Positions 36,691 through 49,621 of a stretch of DNA of 64,000 nt are shown in pieces. Source of the DNA: Delphinus delphis (Eukaryota; Chordata; Mammalia; Artiodactyla; Delphinidae); NCBI RefSeq assembly GCF_949987515.2, contig NC_082689.1, positions 67,145,746 to 67,209,745 on the forward strand, read 5' to 3'. How positions within the stretch are numbered: the stretch's first letter is position 1; the number at the start of each line of letters is the position of its first letter. Under the pieces are notes generated by a model that did not search any database, had not been told where the DNA came from, and saw only the letters and a program-made list of their open reading frames with translations. Position numbers and translations under genes: made by a program.

Positions 36691-37001
36691 AGTTTTGACC
36701 ATTTGGAGGCTAAGCAACTTCGTTTTGCTTTTACCTCAAACTATCTGTGGCTTCCGGGCTTGATCCTTGCCCATCTCTCATTTCTGCCAGTCGCGCATGC
36801 CACATTGTACCATCTTCATGTCATGGTCTGCACATGTACAAGGCTTAGTGTTTGTGAGATCCTGAAGCCTTGTAGACAAGAATATTGTGACTTAGGAGAT
36901 AGATGAGAGTGGGGAGTTTTCTGCCTCTAGTTCACTTTAATATCCCAGATAAGCTTAGGAAAGTTTCAGAGACACGTTACATGGTTAATAGATGTGCTAC
37001 T

Positions 37002-37030
37002 GTTGTGTGTGAACCATTAACACACACAAC
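37002..37030. repeat. Short perfect hairpin
   Basis: GTTGTGTGTG (37002-37011) and CACACACAAC (37021-37030) are perfect reverse complements around a 9-nt loop. Confidence 0.9.
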
Positions 37031-37164
37031 AAATTACTAAAGTCAGAAGGGGGAGCACATGACATTCAAAATATGGTTATGGAATTCAAAGTCTGTTTTC
37101 AGAATGACACTTTGTGTGGCAAAAAACCCTCCAATTTTATTGGTATTTTTAATATGAATGCATA

Positions 37165-37385
37165 TGTGTGATAGCTACTATTAACGTGCATCTTACGTGT
37201 GCAGGGCCCCTACGTAGAGGTTTCACATTCATCTTGATAGACACTCTCAATATTTAGCCTCATAGCAACCCCGCAATGTACATTTATTTCATCTCCATTT
37301 TACACATAAGAATACAAAGAATCAGTGATAAGAAGTACCTGGCCCAGAGTCAACCTTGCACAAATCTAGGTACCTGTCAGATTCT
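37165..37385 (-). repeat. MIR SINE, antisense
   Basis: TAGCCTCATAGCAACCCCGC, CATCTCCATTTTACACATAA and GTACCTGGCCCAGAGTCAAC follow the antisense MIR order. Confidence 0.7.
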
Positions 37386-38790
37386 CAAGTGTATGCATTT
37401 TCTGTGGAAGCAAGTTTGTTATTTCCCCACTTCACTAGGTCAGGCCAGTGTTTTCGGGATTCTGTGGTTGGTTTGTCTCTCTCACTTTCCGTCTGCATCT
37501 CTCATGCAGGCTATAAATACAAATTTAAATTCTGAAACCTCAAGAACATTTTCAGACAAACCTAGGTAGTACTGAAATTATTGGAATCAAACTGAGCCAG
37601 CCTGGTCCACTTTAGAGCAGAGCCAGCTATTTATCTTGGCTGAGAAGAGGATCACTTTGGAAATGGGCTGTTGTTGAATTTATATACATTGTGAATGGTA
37701 ATAGGACAGTTGGAGCTTTGAATATGATATCAATATTTCATATCCTCTGTCCATAGTTATTAATATATGCTACCAAGAATTTTCATAGGTAGAGTAAATC
37801 ATGGAAGGCAGCTAAATATCCTGATTTTGTTACAAATTGCTGATTTGCCTGATTTGGGGTCGTGTTATTATGAGTTTCTAGTACTATGTACAGCTTTATA
37901 GACATTGGATTTAAAATACCAGTATATCACCAAATATTTCCCCTTCTCTAATGATAGAACAACCTGTTTTGTAACTGGTGTGTTTTACTTCACAGCCACT
38001 GGATGTCACTATAGTTCCCCAGATGGAGTCCCCTGCCTTTACAATTATTGTAAGAGGATGGTGGGTGGGTGGGGGGAAACTTCAGTTTTAAGTCTTCTAG
38101 AACTTAATGGGATCCATGTTTGCTTTGCTCCCATTTTGATTCCTAATTGAAGCCATGGTATGAAGCAGCGGCAATTAACACAATACCTCAAGCGCATACC
38201 TATAGATTCCTCGGGAAGTGGAATTAATTGTATTTTAGTGTCATTGCTAGGGACCGCTGAGATTTCTATTGTGAGTATCATTGTGGAGTGGCTTTAATAA
38301 GCAAAATGAATGACTGCAGGCTTTTAATGAAACCATTTTTATATGTGCAGCTAAACCCACATGATCTCTTTAAGACTGAAGCAATGCACAGCAGCGGTGA
38401 GGGAACACTTCACAGCCTCCTGCTTTGAAGCTGCTCCTTCACTTTTTTCTTCTTTGCAAAAGAAACAGAAGTGTTTTTTTCTGTTGTCTGGCACTGATAC
38501 TGATATGTAGTTGTACTTTCTGTGCTATTTGGAACCTACCAGCCATCAGAGTTGTGACCATCCTCATCACCAGTGGAAATAATTGTGAAACCCTTAGGAC
38601 ATGTGTGCTTCCTTCTCTATCGAGACTTATGTAGCCCTGATCTGAGGGTTAAGGCGACATGTGCTCTGGTAGCACACTAAGGCTGGAGATGGGACATGTG
38701 AAGCCAGCAAAGAGTGCTCATAACTAAATCTGCCTTGTGGTCCAACTGATTTTTCCTTTTCAGTATTCTCATAGCCTGAGTTCAGCTCTC
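37386..38790. other. Intron, nothing recognised
   Basis: No exon signals or named repeat. A G-rich run GGTGGGTGGGTGGGGGG lies near 38060. Confidence 0.45.
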
Positions 38791-39130
38791 ATCATCTCTC
38801 TTCTCAGGAATTCCTTTAGCCTTACTGTTGGTCCTTCCTCTTGCCTCTGGTCATACCAAAGTTATTCATCTGAGTGCAGACCTTGATTCACCTTGCCTTA
38901 GGGTCCAAGGTCCTTTGCAGGCCTTGTAGTACCTGTGACCTGACTACCCTTCCTACCTCAAGCCTTGTGTCTTACACCTCCCTCCTCTAAGTTTATACAT
39001 TAGAGAACTGCCTGTAGTTGCCTGCATTTCTACTCCTTGGGTTCCTTGCTCATGCTGTTAAGATTCTCAGGAAGCCCTTTCTCACCCATCTTTACCTGGC
39101 TAGCTGCTATGCATCTTCCAAGGCTTACTT
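38791..39130 (+). repeat. L2-like LINE remnant, sense
   Basis: CTTGCCTTAGGGTCCAAGGT, CTGCATTTCTACTCCTTGGG and CAGGAAGCCCTTTCTCACCC resemble a decayed L2 3' region. Confidence 0.45.
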
Positions 39131-39830
39131 GGAATGTTAGTTAAAAATAGCAATAAAGTATAACTGTATAATAACTGCTAGCCATTTCCTAAAAATTCCT
39201 ATGAAAACAAAGATGGAACCCCTCAGCTGTCCAAGCTGACTGACAGCTAACCTAGTGCCACGGTCTGGGGAGAGGAGAGATAGAAGAGCCGTTGGAGGCA
39301 TCCCACGCTCAGTCTTATGAAGTAGAGTCACCCTTTCCATTTGAGAGCAGGTAGGGAGACACACCTGCCCCTCTCATATGCCTGGGTACAGACTTTGGCT
39401 GCTCAGAAGCTACTTGTTTTTTGAGGCAATTGGCATACTTGCTGGCACTACCTTTTCTCATACATCCATTAGGAAATTACAACCTCCCCCCAACACCCCT
39501 CCCCCCAAAAAAGAGTGGTGCAGGAAGCACTAGGAGTGATAGAGGTAAATTGTGTCCTGGGAGGTGATTTTCCCACAAGTACACACTATAGGTGGGTGTG
39601 GAGAACAAGCAAATCTGGATAAGAAGCAGATTTAAGGCTGTTCAAGCAGGATTATTTACAGTATCAATTAATGAGAAAAATAAAACCTAATGCTATTATA
39701 ATAGGGGAATGTTATAAATTACAGTATATTAATAGGATGTAAGTTATGCTGCTTTGAATCATGTTTTTGGAGCTTTTCCTTTGAAAACTGATGTGGACAA
39801 ATGTAAGATTGCAACAGTGATTGAATAAAG

Positions 39831-39914
39831 TATATATTTTTCACAGCATTTAGGAAACATTGTATATATGTTTATATGTGTACAGTGTTTCCTAAATGCT
39901 GTGAAAAATATATA
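39831..39914. repeat. Near-perfect 84-bp inverted repeat (34-bp arms, 16-nt loop)
   Basis: The left arm 39831-39864 (TATATATTTTTCACAGCATT then TAGGAAACATTGTA) and right arm 39881-39914 are reverse complements at 33 of 34 positions. The exception is one G:T-compatible difference. A 16-nt AT-rich loop separates them. I do not recognise a transposon family. Possible origins are a TA-flanked MITE, a template-switch event or a pre-miRNA-like hairpin in the GRB14 intron. Confidence 0.95.
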
Positions 39915-42098
39915 CACATAAACTCACATAGTCCCAAAGAAAAAGACAATAATGTAATGTTAAATGCTTATTCCTGACTGACAGTTTTAAAGATGGATTG
40001 TGATTGTCGGCTGTGTTTTCCGAATTTTCTGTAATGGAAATGTATTATTTTAATAATCAGGGAAAAAAAGAAATAAACACAGTTTTTAAAACTTATTAAG
40101 AGATTTTTAAAGACTTAGTTCAGACAACTTGTTGAAGCCCCAAGTTGGATCAAGTACCCATCTTCTACACTGCTATAACATTTTCTGCAACTGTCTTAAT
40201 AGTGATCATATTATTAAAACTAGGCCATAATTCCATAAGCAATGGAACTCTCTGTATATGTACATCTTTGTAACCCAGGGTCTAGGACAAATAAATGGCT
40301 TTTGAACTAAGGTATACTAAACTGTAAGTTGTTATATCAAGTAGTTCAAAGGATGGATTACAAAGTACATAGAAGGAAGAGACTTGAAAAAGAAGCCAAA
40401 GAAATCACATGCCATGCCCAGATGGAAATTTACTCTGAGTCCTTAAAGGGTTCATTGGATAACTTAGAATTCATGGAAGCTGTTTCTAAGCTCTTCAGGT
40501 ATTAACAGTCAGCTTGAGATAATATATATGCAAACATTTTGTGGAAAAATAAGGCTTTCTATGAATACAAGTTGTGATCATTGAGTCTGAGTTAATATGA
40601 GGACTGTTTCACTCTGTTGAAGAATGATCCACAAGGCCTTTATACCCATCAGCTTTCATGTCAAGATTTTCCTATTATTGCACTTGGGAAGCTGAATCTG
40701 GCAGTGGCAATTTTCCAGGGAATCTTGCTGGTATTAAGTAGTTTTCTTAGGTTAAGGAAACTTTTAGAAATTGAGCCTTGCTTTATTCTTTGCTTCTCCA
40801 GTTTTTGTTTTGCTTGGTCAGAGGCTGTTCATTTTTATCTGAAAATAAGATTGACAAAATGTATGTAGTTTCTACCTAGCACAGAGAAGTACAAGGACCA
40901 TTTGTCTCCTGGAGTTTCCTGTAACAAAGGTATACAAAGAATTGTTTTCTGGGTGAATTAGAGCTAAAAGCCACTTTTGTTTCTTCTCTTATCAAGTGAT
41001 GGGAAGAGTAGGGACTCCAGTTTCTATTTGATCCTCACGCTGTACTTTCAGTAGATTCAGTGAAGAAATCCAGGTAGAAGGTCACAGGTGAACACTTTCC
41101 ATTCTGGGAGGATTGAGGTTTTTTAAAAGACTTTGAAGTTAAATCAACAGTTTCAGAAGAAACTTCTCTCTTCTATTTTTTTTTAAAAAGAAAAAGTTTT
41201 GTGAAAATTAAATAGAAAACAGAATTATGTGTAGTTATCACTGTTCGGTAGTATTTCATTCTATTAATGTAAGACTTCACTGATCTATCAGAAACAAAAA
41301 TAAAACTTAAAGTGATATGAAGCTTTTGTTGTTGTTTTAAGAAAGCTTTTTTTTCACTCTTTTTGAAGGCTTTTTTTCTTTTTTTCCTCCGTTTTGGTTG
41401 CTGTCTTGAAGTGACTTAAGACAGCTTCTCTCCTATTTTTCTACCTACGTAAGAGTGATATTTGATCATTGTAATAATTCACTTTACAATCCCTGAAAAA
41501 TTCTTCAGAAAGCTTTTTAAATAGACTTGTATCTGTTAAATTTTAATAATACATCTTAATATAGTATTTTACATGAATTTATGAAGTTTTAAAAGTAAGG
41601 TTTTTTTAAAGAAAAATCACGTTGAATTTATTTGAATTTTACCAGGGGTCATTTCTCAAATGGTAGCTCAAAAAGTCTCTAGTTCATTCTGGGTGACAGC
41701 TCCTAATATTGTTTTTTCAAACATTACAGCAAAAAGCCCCTAAATATAGAATTAATAATTTTTTTTGATAATTAAAAAATATAAGTTACTTAGTAGAATT
41801 ACTGAGTTGGTTAAAGTCTGCTTGGTTTTAGAATGGGGCTATAGAGGAAGAGTCAAGAGAAAGTTATGGGAAGCCATCTAGACAAGGGTTTTGTTTTGTT
41901 TTTCCTTTCTTGGGTGTTGGTGATGATGTCTTATACTACGCTTAGTCCTTGGCAAAACAAAGCTGGTCTTCAGCCACTTTTCACCTCCCTTTTAAGCATT
42001 TTTCTTTTCCTCTCAAAGTAATCCATCTAGGCATCTCATATCCTCTTGTTGAACTTTCTCCCTGTTAAGGTCTGTATTTAGTTCAATATCTGCACTCT
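39915..42098. other. Intron, nothing recognised
   Basis: No exon signals or named repeats. T/A homopolymer runs occur around 41178-41190 and 41348-41390. Confidence 0.45.
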
Positions 42099-42115
42099 AA
42101 AAAAACACAAATTTT

Positions 42116-42446
42116 GGGACTTCCCTGGTGGCGCAGTGGTTAAGAATCTGCCTGCCAATGCAGGGGACACGGGTTCGAGCCCTAGTCTGGGAAGATCCCA
42201 CATGCCACGGAACAACTAAGCCCATGCGCCACAACTACAGAGCCTGTGCTCTAGAGCCCGTGAGCCACAACTACTGAAGCCCGTGCGCCTAGAGCCCGTG
42301 CTCCGCAACAAAGAGAAGCCACCACAATGAGGAGCCCACGCACCGCAATGAGGAGTAGCCCCCACTCACTGCAACTAGAGAAAGCCTGCGTGCAGCAACG
42401 AAGACCCAATGCAGCCAAAAATAAATAAATAAATAAGCTAATTTTT
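42116..42446 (+). mobile_element. CHR-type SINE, long subtype, with target duplication
   Basis: GGGACTTCCCTGGTGGCGCA head, long-subtype body with repeated CCCGTGAGCCACAACTACTG units and an AAATA tail. Flanks AAAAAACACAAATTTT (42100-42115) and AAAAAACCACAAATTTT (42447-42463) differ by one inserted C. Confidence 0.93.
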
Positions 42447-42842
42447 AAAAAACCACAAATTTTCTGTAAGATGTGAATAGCTGATAATCAGGCCTCTTAG
42501 GGTTCTTTCAGTTATTTATTTATTTATTTTTAAATTTTATTTTGTTTATCTTTTTATACAGCAGGTTCTTATTAGTTATCCATTTAATACATATTAGAGT
42601 ATACATGTCAATCCCAATCTCCCAATTCATCAAACCACCACCACCCCCTGCCACTTTCCCCACCTTGGTGTCCATATATTTGTTTTCTACATCTGTGTCT
42701 CAATTTCTGCCCTGCAAACCAATTCATCTGTACCATTTTTCTAGGTTCCACATATATGCGTTAATATACGATATTTGTTTTTCTCTTTCTGACTTACTTC
42801 ACTCTGTATGACAGTCTCTAGATTCATCCGCATCTCTACAAA

Positions 42843-45800
42843 TCACCCAAATTTGTTCCTTTTTATGGCTGAGTAATATTCCATTGTATATATGGGCCAC
42901 ATCTCCTTTATCCATTTGTCTGTCGTTAGGCATTTAGGTTGCTTCCATAACCTGGCTGTTGTAAATAGTGCTGCAGTGAACATTGGGGTGCATGTGTCTT
43001 TTTGAATTATGGTTTTCTCTGGGTATATGCCCATTAGTGGGATTGTTGGGTCATATGGTAATTCTGTTTTTAGTTTTTTAAGGAACCTCCATACTGTTCT
43101 CCGTAGTGGCTGTATCAATTTACATTCCCATCAACAGTGCAAGAGGGTTCCCTTTTCTCCACACCCTCTCCAGCATTTTTTGTTTGTAGATTTTCTGATG
43201 ATGCCCACTCTAACTGGTGTGAGCTGATACCTCATTGTAGTTTTGATTTGCATTTCTCTAATAACTAGTGATGTTGAGCAGCTTTTCATGTGCTTCTTGG
43301 CCACCTGTATGTCTTTTTTGGAGAAATGTCTATTTAGGTCTTCTGCCTATTTTTGGATTGGGTTGTTTGTTTTTTTGATATTGAGCTGCATGAGCTGTTT
43401 ATATATTTTGGAGATTAATCCTTTGTCAGTCGATTCACTTGCAAATATTTTTTCCCATTCTGAGAGTTATCTTTTCATCTTGTTTGTAGTTTCCTTTGCT
43501 TTGCAAAAGCTTTTAAGTTTCATTAGGTCCCATTTGTTTATTTTTGTTTTTATTTCCATTACTCTAGGAGGTGGATCAAAACAGATCTTGCTGTGATTTA
43601 TGTCAAAGAGTGTTCTTCCTATGTTTTCCTCTCAGAGTTTTATAGTGTCCGGTCTTACATTTAGGTCTCTAATCCATTTTGAGTTTATTTTTGTGTATGG
43701 TGTTAGGGATTGTTCTAATTTCATTCTTTTACATGTACCTGTCCAATTTTCCCAGCACCACTTATTGAAGAGACTGTCTTTTCTCCATTGTATATCCTTG
43801 CCTCCTTTGTCATAGATTAGTTGACCATAGGTGCGTGGGTTTATCTCTGGCCTTTCTATCCTGTTCCTTTGATCTATATTTCTGTTTTTGTGCCAGTACC
43901 ATAGTGTCTTGATTACTGTAGCTTTGTAGTATAGTCTGAAGTCAGGGAGTCTGATTCCTCCAGCTCCATTTTTTTCCCTCAAGACTGCTTTGGCTATTTG
44001 GGGTCTTTTGTGTCTCCATACAAATTTTAAGATTTTTTGTTCTAGTTATGTAAAAAATGCCATTGGTAATTTGATAGGGATTGCATTGAATCTGTAGATT
44101 GCTTTGGGTAGTATAGTCATTTTCACAATATTGATTCTTCCAATCCAAGAACATGGTATATCTCTCCATCTGTTGTATCATCTTTAACCTCTTTCAACAG
44201 TGTCTTATAGTTTTCTGCATACATGTCTTTTGTCTCCTTAGGTAGGTTTATTCCTAGGTATTTTTTTCTTTTTGTTGCAGTGGTAAATGGGCGTGTTTCC
44301 TTAATTTCTCTTTCAGGTTTTTCATCACTAGTGTATAGGTATGAAAGAGATTTCTGTGCATTAATTTTGTAGCCTGCAACTTTACCAAATTCATTGACTA
44401 GTTCTAGTAAGTTTTCTGGTGGCATCTTTAGGATTCTCTATGTATAGTATCATGTCATCTGCAAACAGTGACAGTTTTACTTCTTCTTTTCCATTTGTAT
44501 TCCTTTTATTTCTTTTTATTCTCTGATTGCCATGGCTAGGACTTCCAAAACTATGTTGAATAATAGTGGTGAGAGTGGACATCCTTGTCTCGTTCCTGAT
44601 CTTAGAGGAAATGCTTTCAGTTTTTCACCATTGAGAATGCTGTTTGCTGTGGATTTGTCATATATGGCCTTTATTATGTTGAGGTAGGTTCCCTCTATGC
44701 CCACTTTCTGGAGAGTTTTTAAAATAAATGGGTGTTGAATTTTGTCAAAAGCTTTTTCTGCATCTATTGAGATGATCGTATGGTTTTTATTCTTCAATTT
44801 GTTAATATGGTGTATCACGTTGATTGATTTGCATATACTGAAGAATCCTTGTATCCCTGGGATAAATCCCACTTGATCATGGTGGATGACTTTTTTTTTT
44901 TTTTTTTTTTCGGTACGTGGGCCTCTCACTGTTGTGGCCTCTCCCATTGCGGAGCACAGGTTCTGGACGCGCAGACTCAGCAGCCATGGCTCACGGGCCC
45001 AGCCGCTCCGCAGCATGTGGGATCTTCCTGGACCAGGGCACGAACCTGTGTCCCCTGCATTGGCAGGCGGACTCTCAACCACTGCGCCACCCGGGAAGCC
45101 CAATGATCCTTTTAATGAGTTGTTGGATTCTGTTTGCTAGTATTTTGTTGAGGATTTTTGCATCTATATTCATCAGTGATATTGGTCTGTTATTTTATTT
45201 TTTTGTTGTATCTTTGTCTGGTTTTGGTATCAGGGTGATGGTGGCCTATAGAATGAGTTTGGGAATGTCCTTCCTCTGCAATTTTTTGGAAGAGTTTGAG
45301 AAGGATGGGTGTTTGTTCTTCTCTAAATGTTTCATAGAATTCACCTGTGAAGTCATCTGTCCTGGACTTTTGTTTGTTGGAAGATTTTTAATCACAGTTC
45401 AGTTTCATTACTTGTGATTGGTCTGTTCATATTTTCTATTCCTGGTTCAGTCTTGGAAGGTTATACCTTTCTAAGAATTTGTCCATTTCTTCCAGGTTGT
45501 CCATTTTATTGGCATAGAGTTTCTTGTAGTAGTCTCTTAGAATGCTTTGTATTTTTGCTGTGTCTGTTTTAACTTCTTTTTCATTTCTAATTTTATTTAT
45601 TTGAGTTCTCTCCCTCTTTTTCTTGATGAGTCTGCCTAATGGTTTATCGATTTTGATTATCTTCTCAAAGAACCAGCTTTTAGTTTTATTGATCTTGGCT
45701 ATTGTTTTCTTTGTTTCTGTTTCATTTATTTCCTCTCTGATCTTTATGATTTCTTTCCTTCTACTACCTTTGGGTTTTGTTTGTTCTTCTTTCTCTAGTT

Positions 45801-46741
45801 CCTTTAGGTGTAAGGTTAGATTGTTTGAGATTTTTCTTGTTTCTTGAGGTAGGCTTGTATTGCCATAAACTTTCCTCTTAGAACTGCTTTTGTTGCACCA
45901 CATAGGTTTTCGATCATCGTATATTCATTGTCTTTTGTCTCTAGGTATTTTTTGATTTCCTCTTTGATTTGTTCAGTGATCTCTTGATTATTTAGTAAAG
46001 TACTGTTTAGCCTCTGTGTGTTTGTGTTTTTTCCCTGTAATTGATTTCTAATCTCATAGCGTTGTGGTCAGAAAAGATGTTTGATATGATTTCAGTTTTC
46101 TTAAATTTACTGAGCTTGATTTGTGACCCAAGATGTGATCTATCCTGGAGAATGTTCCATGCACACTTGAGAAGAAAGTGTAATCTGCAGTTTTTGCATG
46201 GAATGTCCTAAAAATATCAATTAAATCTATCTGGTCTATTGTGTCATTTAAAACTTGTGTTTCCTTAGTAATTTTCTGTTTGGATGATCTGTCCGTTGGT
46301 GTAAATGAGGTGTTAAAATCCTCCACTATTATTGCATTACTGTCGATTTCCTCTTTTATACCTGTTAGCAGTTGCCTTATGTATTGAGGTGCTCCTATAT
46401 TGGGTGCATATATATTTATAATTGTTATATCTTCTTCTTGGATTGATCCATTGATCATTATGTAGTGTCCTTCCTTGTCTCTTGTAACATTAAAAGTCTA
46501 TTTTATCTGATGTGAGTATTACTACTCCAGCTTTCTTTTGATTTCCATTTGCATAGAATATCTTTTTCCATCCCCTCACTTTCAGTTTGTATGTGTCCCT
46601 CGATCTGAAGTGGGTTTCTTGTAGAGAGCATATATATGGGTCTTGTTTTTGTATCCATTCAGCTAGCCTGTGTCTTTTGGTTGGAGCATTTAATTCATTC
46701 ATGTTTAAGGTAATTATTGATATGTATGTTCCTATGACCAT
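42843..46741 (-). pseudogene. L1 ORF2 (endonuclease-reverse transcriptase), broken
   Basis: The minus-strand open pieces fall in ORF2 order but in different frames. 46741-46490 is the endonuclease start (LNMNELNAPTKRHRLAEWI, LQETHFRS). 46458-46054 is the rest of the endonuclease (TFSRIDHILGHK; VEDFN where VGDFN is usual). 45903-45436 is the region before RT. 45103-44123 holds the RT core ([31 protein letters not shown]). 43982-43632 and 43118-42843 are C-terminal parts ending YYSAIKRNKFG. Several frameshifts and the SINE at 44891-45101 interrupt it. The YADD-class motif is present as FADD, normal for mammalian L1. Confidence 0.93.
44891..45101 (-). mobile_element. CHR SINE, short subtype, nested in L1 ORF2
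   Basis: A poly-T start (A tail), then GGTACGTGGGCCTCTCACTG to CCGGGAAGCCC. The L1 ORF2 text resumes directly after it (AATGATCCTTTTAATGAGTT). The short ATGA shared at both edges may be part of the target duplication. Confidence 0.95.
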
Positions 46742-46799
46742 TTTCTTAATTGTTTGGGGTTTGTTTTTGTAGGTCCTTTTTTTCTCTTGTTTTTCCCAC

Positions 46800-47704
46800 T
46801 TAGAGAAGTTCCTGTAGCATTTGTTGTAGAGCTGGTTTGGTGGTGCTGAATTCTCTTAGCTTTTGCTTGTCTGTAAAGCTTTTGATTTCTCCATCGAATC
46901 TGAATGAGATCATTGCTGGGTAGAGTAATCTTGGTTGTAGGTTCTTCCCTTTCATCACTTTAAATATGTCATGCCACTCCCTTCTGGGTTGCAGAGTTTC
47001 TGCTGAGAAATCAGCTGGTAATCTTATGGGAGTTCCCTTGTATGTTATTTCTCATTTTTCCCTTGCTGCTTTTGATAGTTTTTCTTTGTCTTTAATTTTT
47101 GGCAATTTGATTACTATGTGTCTTGGCATGTTTCTCCTTGGGTTTATCCTGTATGGGACTCTCTGTACTTCCTGGACTTGGGTGGCTATTTCCTTTCCCA
47201 TGTTAGGGAAGTTTTCGACAATAATCTCTTCAAATATTTTCTTGGGTCCTTTCTCTCTCTCTTCTCCTTCTGGGACCCCTGTCGTGCGAATATTGGTGTG
47301 TTTAATGTTGTCCCAGAGGTCTCTTAGGCTGTCTTCATTTCTTTTCATTCTTTTTTCTTTATTCTGTTCCGCAGCAGTGAATTCCACCATTCTGTCTTCC
47401 AGGTCACTTTTCCATTCTTCTGCCTCAGTTATTCTGCGTTGATTCCTTCTACTGTATTTTTCATTTCAGTTATTGTATTGTTCATCTCTGTTTGTTTGTT
47501 CTTTAGTTCTTCTAGGTCTTTGTTAAACATATCTTGCATCTTCTTGATCTTTGCCTCCATTCTTTTTCTGAGGTCCTGGATCATCTTCACTATCATTATT
47601 CGTAATTCTTTTTCTGGAAAGTTGCCTATCTCCACTTCATTTAGTTGTTTTTCTGGTGTTGTATCTTGTTCCTTCATCTGGTACATAGCCCTCTGCCTTT
47701 TCAT
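46800..47704 (-). pseudogene. L1 ORF1 (RNA-binding chaperone), broken
   Basis: It starts with ATG at 47704 (MKRQRAMYQMKEQ) followed by a predicted coiled coil (EKELRIMIVKMIQDLRKRME; LEELKNKQTEMNN). It shifts frame near 47430-47390 into VEFTAAEQNKEKRMKRNEDS and IVIKLPKIKDKEKLSKAA, then shifts again to a C-terminal piece ending near a TAA at 46802-46800. At least three frames are used, so it is inactive. Confidence 0.9.
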
Positions 47705-48619
47705 CTTGTCTGTCTTTCTGTGAATGTGGTTTTTGTTCCACAGGCTGCAGGATTGTAGATCTTCTTCCTTCTGCTGTCTGCCCTCTGGTGGATGAGGCTA
47801 TATGTAAGAGGCTTGTGCCGGTTTCCTGATGGTGGTGGGTAGAGCTGGCTGTTGCTGTGGTGGGCAGAGCTCACTAAAATTTTAATCCGCTTGTCTGCTG
47901 ATGGGTGGGGCTGGGTTTCCTCCCTTTGGTTTGTTTGGCCTGAGGCGACCCAACACTGGAGCCTACCTGGGATCTTTGGTGGGGCTAATGGCGGACTCTG
48001 GGAGGGCTCATGCCAAGGAGTACTTCCCAGAACTTCTGCTGTGAGTGTCCTTGTCCCCACGGTGAGACACAGCCACCCCCGCTTCTACAGGAGACCCTCC
48101 AACACTAGCAGGTAGGTCTGGTTCACTCTCCTGTTGGGTCACTGCTCTTTCCCCTGGGTCCCGATGTGCACACTACTTTGTGTGTGCCCTCCAAGAGTGG
48201 AGTCTCTGTTTCCCCCAGTCCTGTCAAAGTTCTGCCATCAAATCCCGCTAGCCTTCAGAGTCTGATTCCGTAGGAATTCCTCCTTCTGTTGCCGGATCCC
48301 CAGGTTGGGAAGCCTGACATGGGGCTCAGAACCTTCACTCCAGTGGGTGGACTTCTGTGGTATAAGTATTCTCCAGTTTGTGAGTCACCACCCAGCAGTT
48401 ATGGGATTTTTATTTTATTGTGATTGCGCCCCTCCTCCCATCTTATTGTGGCTTCTCCTTTGTCTTTGGACATGGGGTATCTTTTTTGGTGAGTTCCAGT
48501 GTCTTCCTGTTGATGATTGTTCAGCAGTTAGTTGTGATTCCGGTGCTCTCTCAAGAGGGAGTGAGAGCACATCCTTGTACTCTGCCATCTTGAACCAGTC
48601 TCTCTTTGGGTTATTGTAG

Positions 48620-49495
48620 CATTAATCCTTTAACATAATGAGACTTGGTTGGGGGATGGTATTTATGACAGAACATCTAAATGGGGATGGTGATATATAA
48701 ATGTAAAAAAATTATTTAATATTTTCAAAAGCCAGATTCTATAATAAGTAAGTTGTATCTCCATTACGAGATGAGTATAAGAGGTGAAAACCTGTAGCTG
48801 CATTTGATCCTCTGGATTTTTATTTTTACATGTTTTCTGAATTTTCAATAGAATAGTGCCAGAAATCTTCTTTGAAGGAATGGGAAATATGTCTTTTCTT
48901 TCCCACTTACTCTAGTTTTAGCCAGCTTTATTTGAAGACATTTTTCTGCTTAAGATTACCAGGCTATTTTCCTGATGCTAGTAATTGCATTATTGAAATA
49001 TTTGGTGTTATAGTTCTATGAAATTTTCTGCAAATATTGTATCCCTTATTTTTTCATTGTAGATTGGTATGCTGGGCTTTATTTGTGTGTAGCCAACAAA
49101 ACCCCAACTAGACTGCTGCTTTTTTTGTGGCTACACATATTACACTAGTTTTTTTGTGACACATTTGTCATAGCTGTTCAAATGCAGCTTGGTTTTTCCA
49201 TTCTTTGTTTTATTTTCTTTTTTGATGTAATCCAAATTCAAATGATTTATGTTACTTTCATGTGAGGTTAAGATTGATAATAATTTGAAATATTGCCTGT
49301 TAAATTCTTTCCCCTTACACTCAAAATGTGGTGGTTTGTTTTCAATTAATTAGCAAATAGTTATCGAACACATTTCAAGATAAAAGAATTTGAGGCAATC
49401 AAATTTTGAGAACTGAGGAATGTGAAAGAGATTTGAGCTGATACAGAAAGAATGAGTAGGATATACACAGGGGATGCCCTTCCAGTGGGAACTGT
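48620..49495. other. Intron right of the L1, nothing recognised
   Basis: AT-rich unassigned sequence with no exon signals. Confidence 0.45.
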
Positions 49496-49615
49496 AGTGA
49501 AGGCAGAGGCAGTGCTGTGCAGAGGAAGGAGCGGAGACTTGGGGTCAGACATGTGGTAGGCATTCAAACCCTGAGACGTTTGCTATCTGTAAAATGGAAA
49601 TAGAATTTGCTCTTT
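49496..49615 (+). repeat. MIR SINE fragment, sense
   Basis: GAGACTTGGGGTCAGACATG, CATTCAAACCCTGAGACG and CTATCTGTAAAATGGAAATA follow the MIR order. Confidence 0.7.
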
Positions 49616-49621
49616 AGGTTA

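Larger units (their letters stand above)
42512..48602 (-). mobile_element. Nearly full-length antisense L1 with nested SINE
   Basis: The minus-strand order is 5' UTR (48602-47705, starting GAGACTGGTTCAAGATGGCA), ORF1 remnant, ORF2 remnant, short 3' UTR and an (AAATA)n tail at 42512-42533. About 6.09 kb includes a 211-nt SINE at 44891-45101. The flanks TCTTAGGGTTCTTTCAG (42495-42511) and TCTTTGGGTTATTGTAG (48603-48619) match at 13 of 17 and may be the decayed target duplication. Many frameshifts show it is inactive. Confidence 0.9.

Noticed and set aside
43009..48619. Plus-strand ORFs of 60-166 codons across 43.0-48.6 kb
   Set aside because: They are antisense shadows of the minus-strand L1 ORF1, ORF2 and UTRs.
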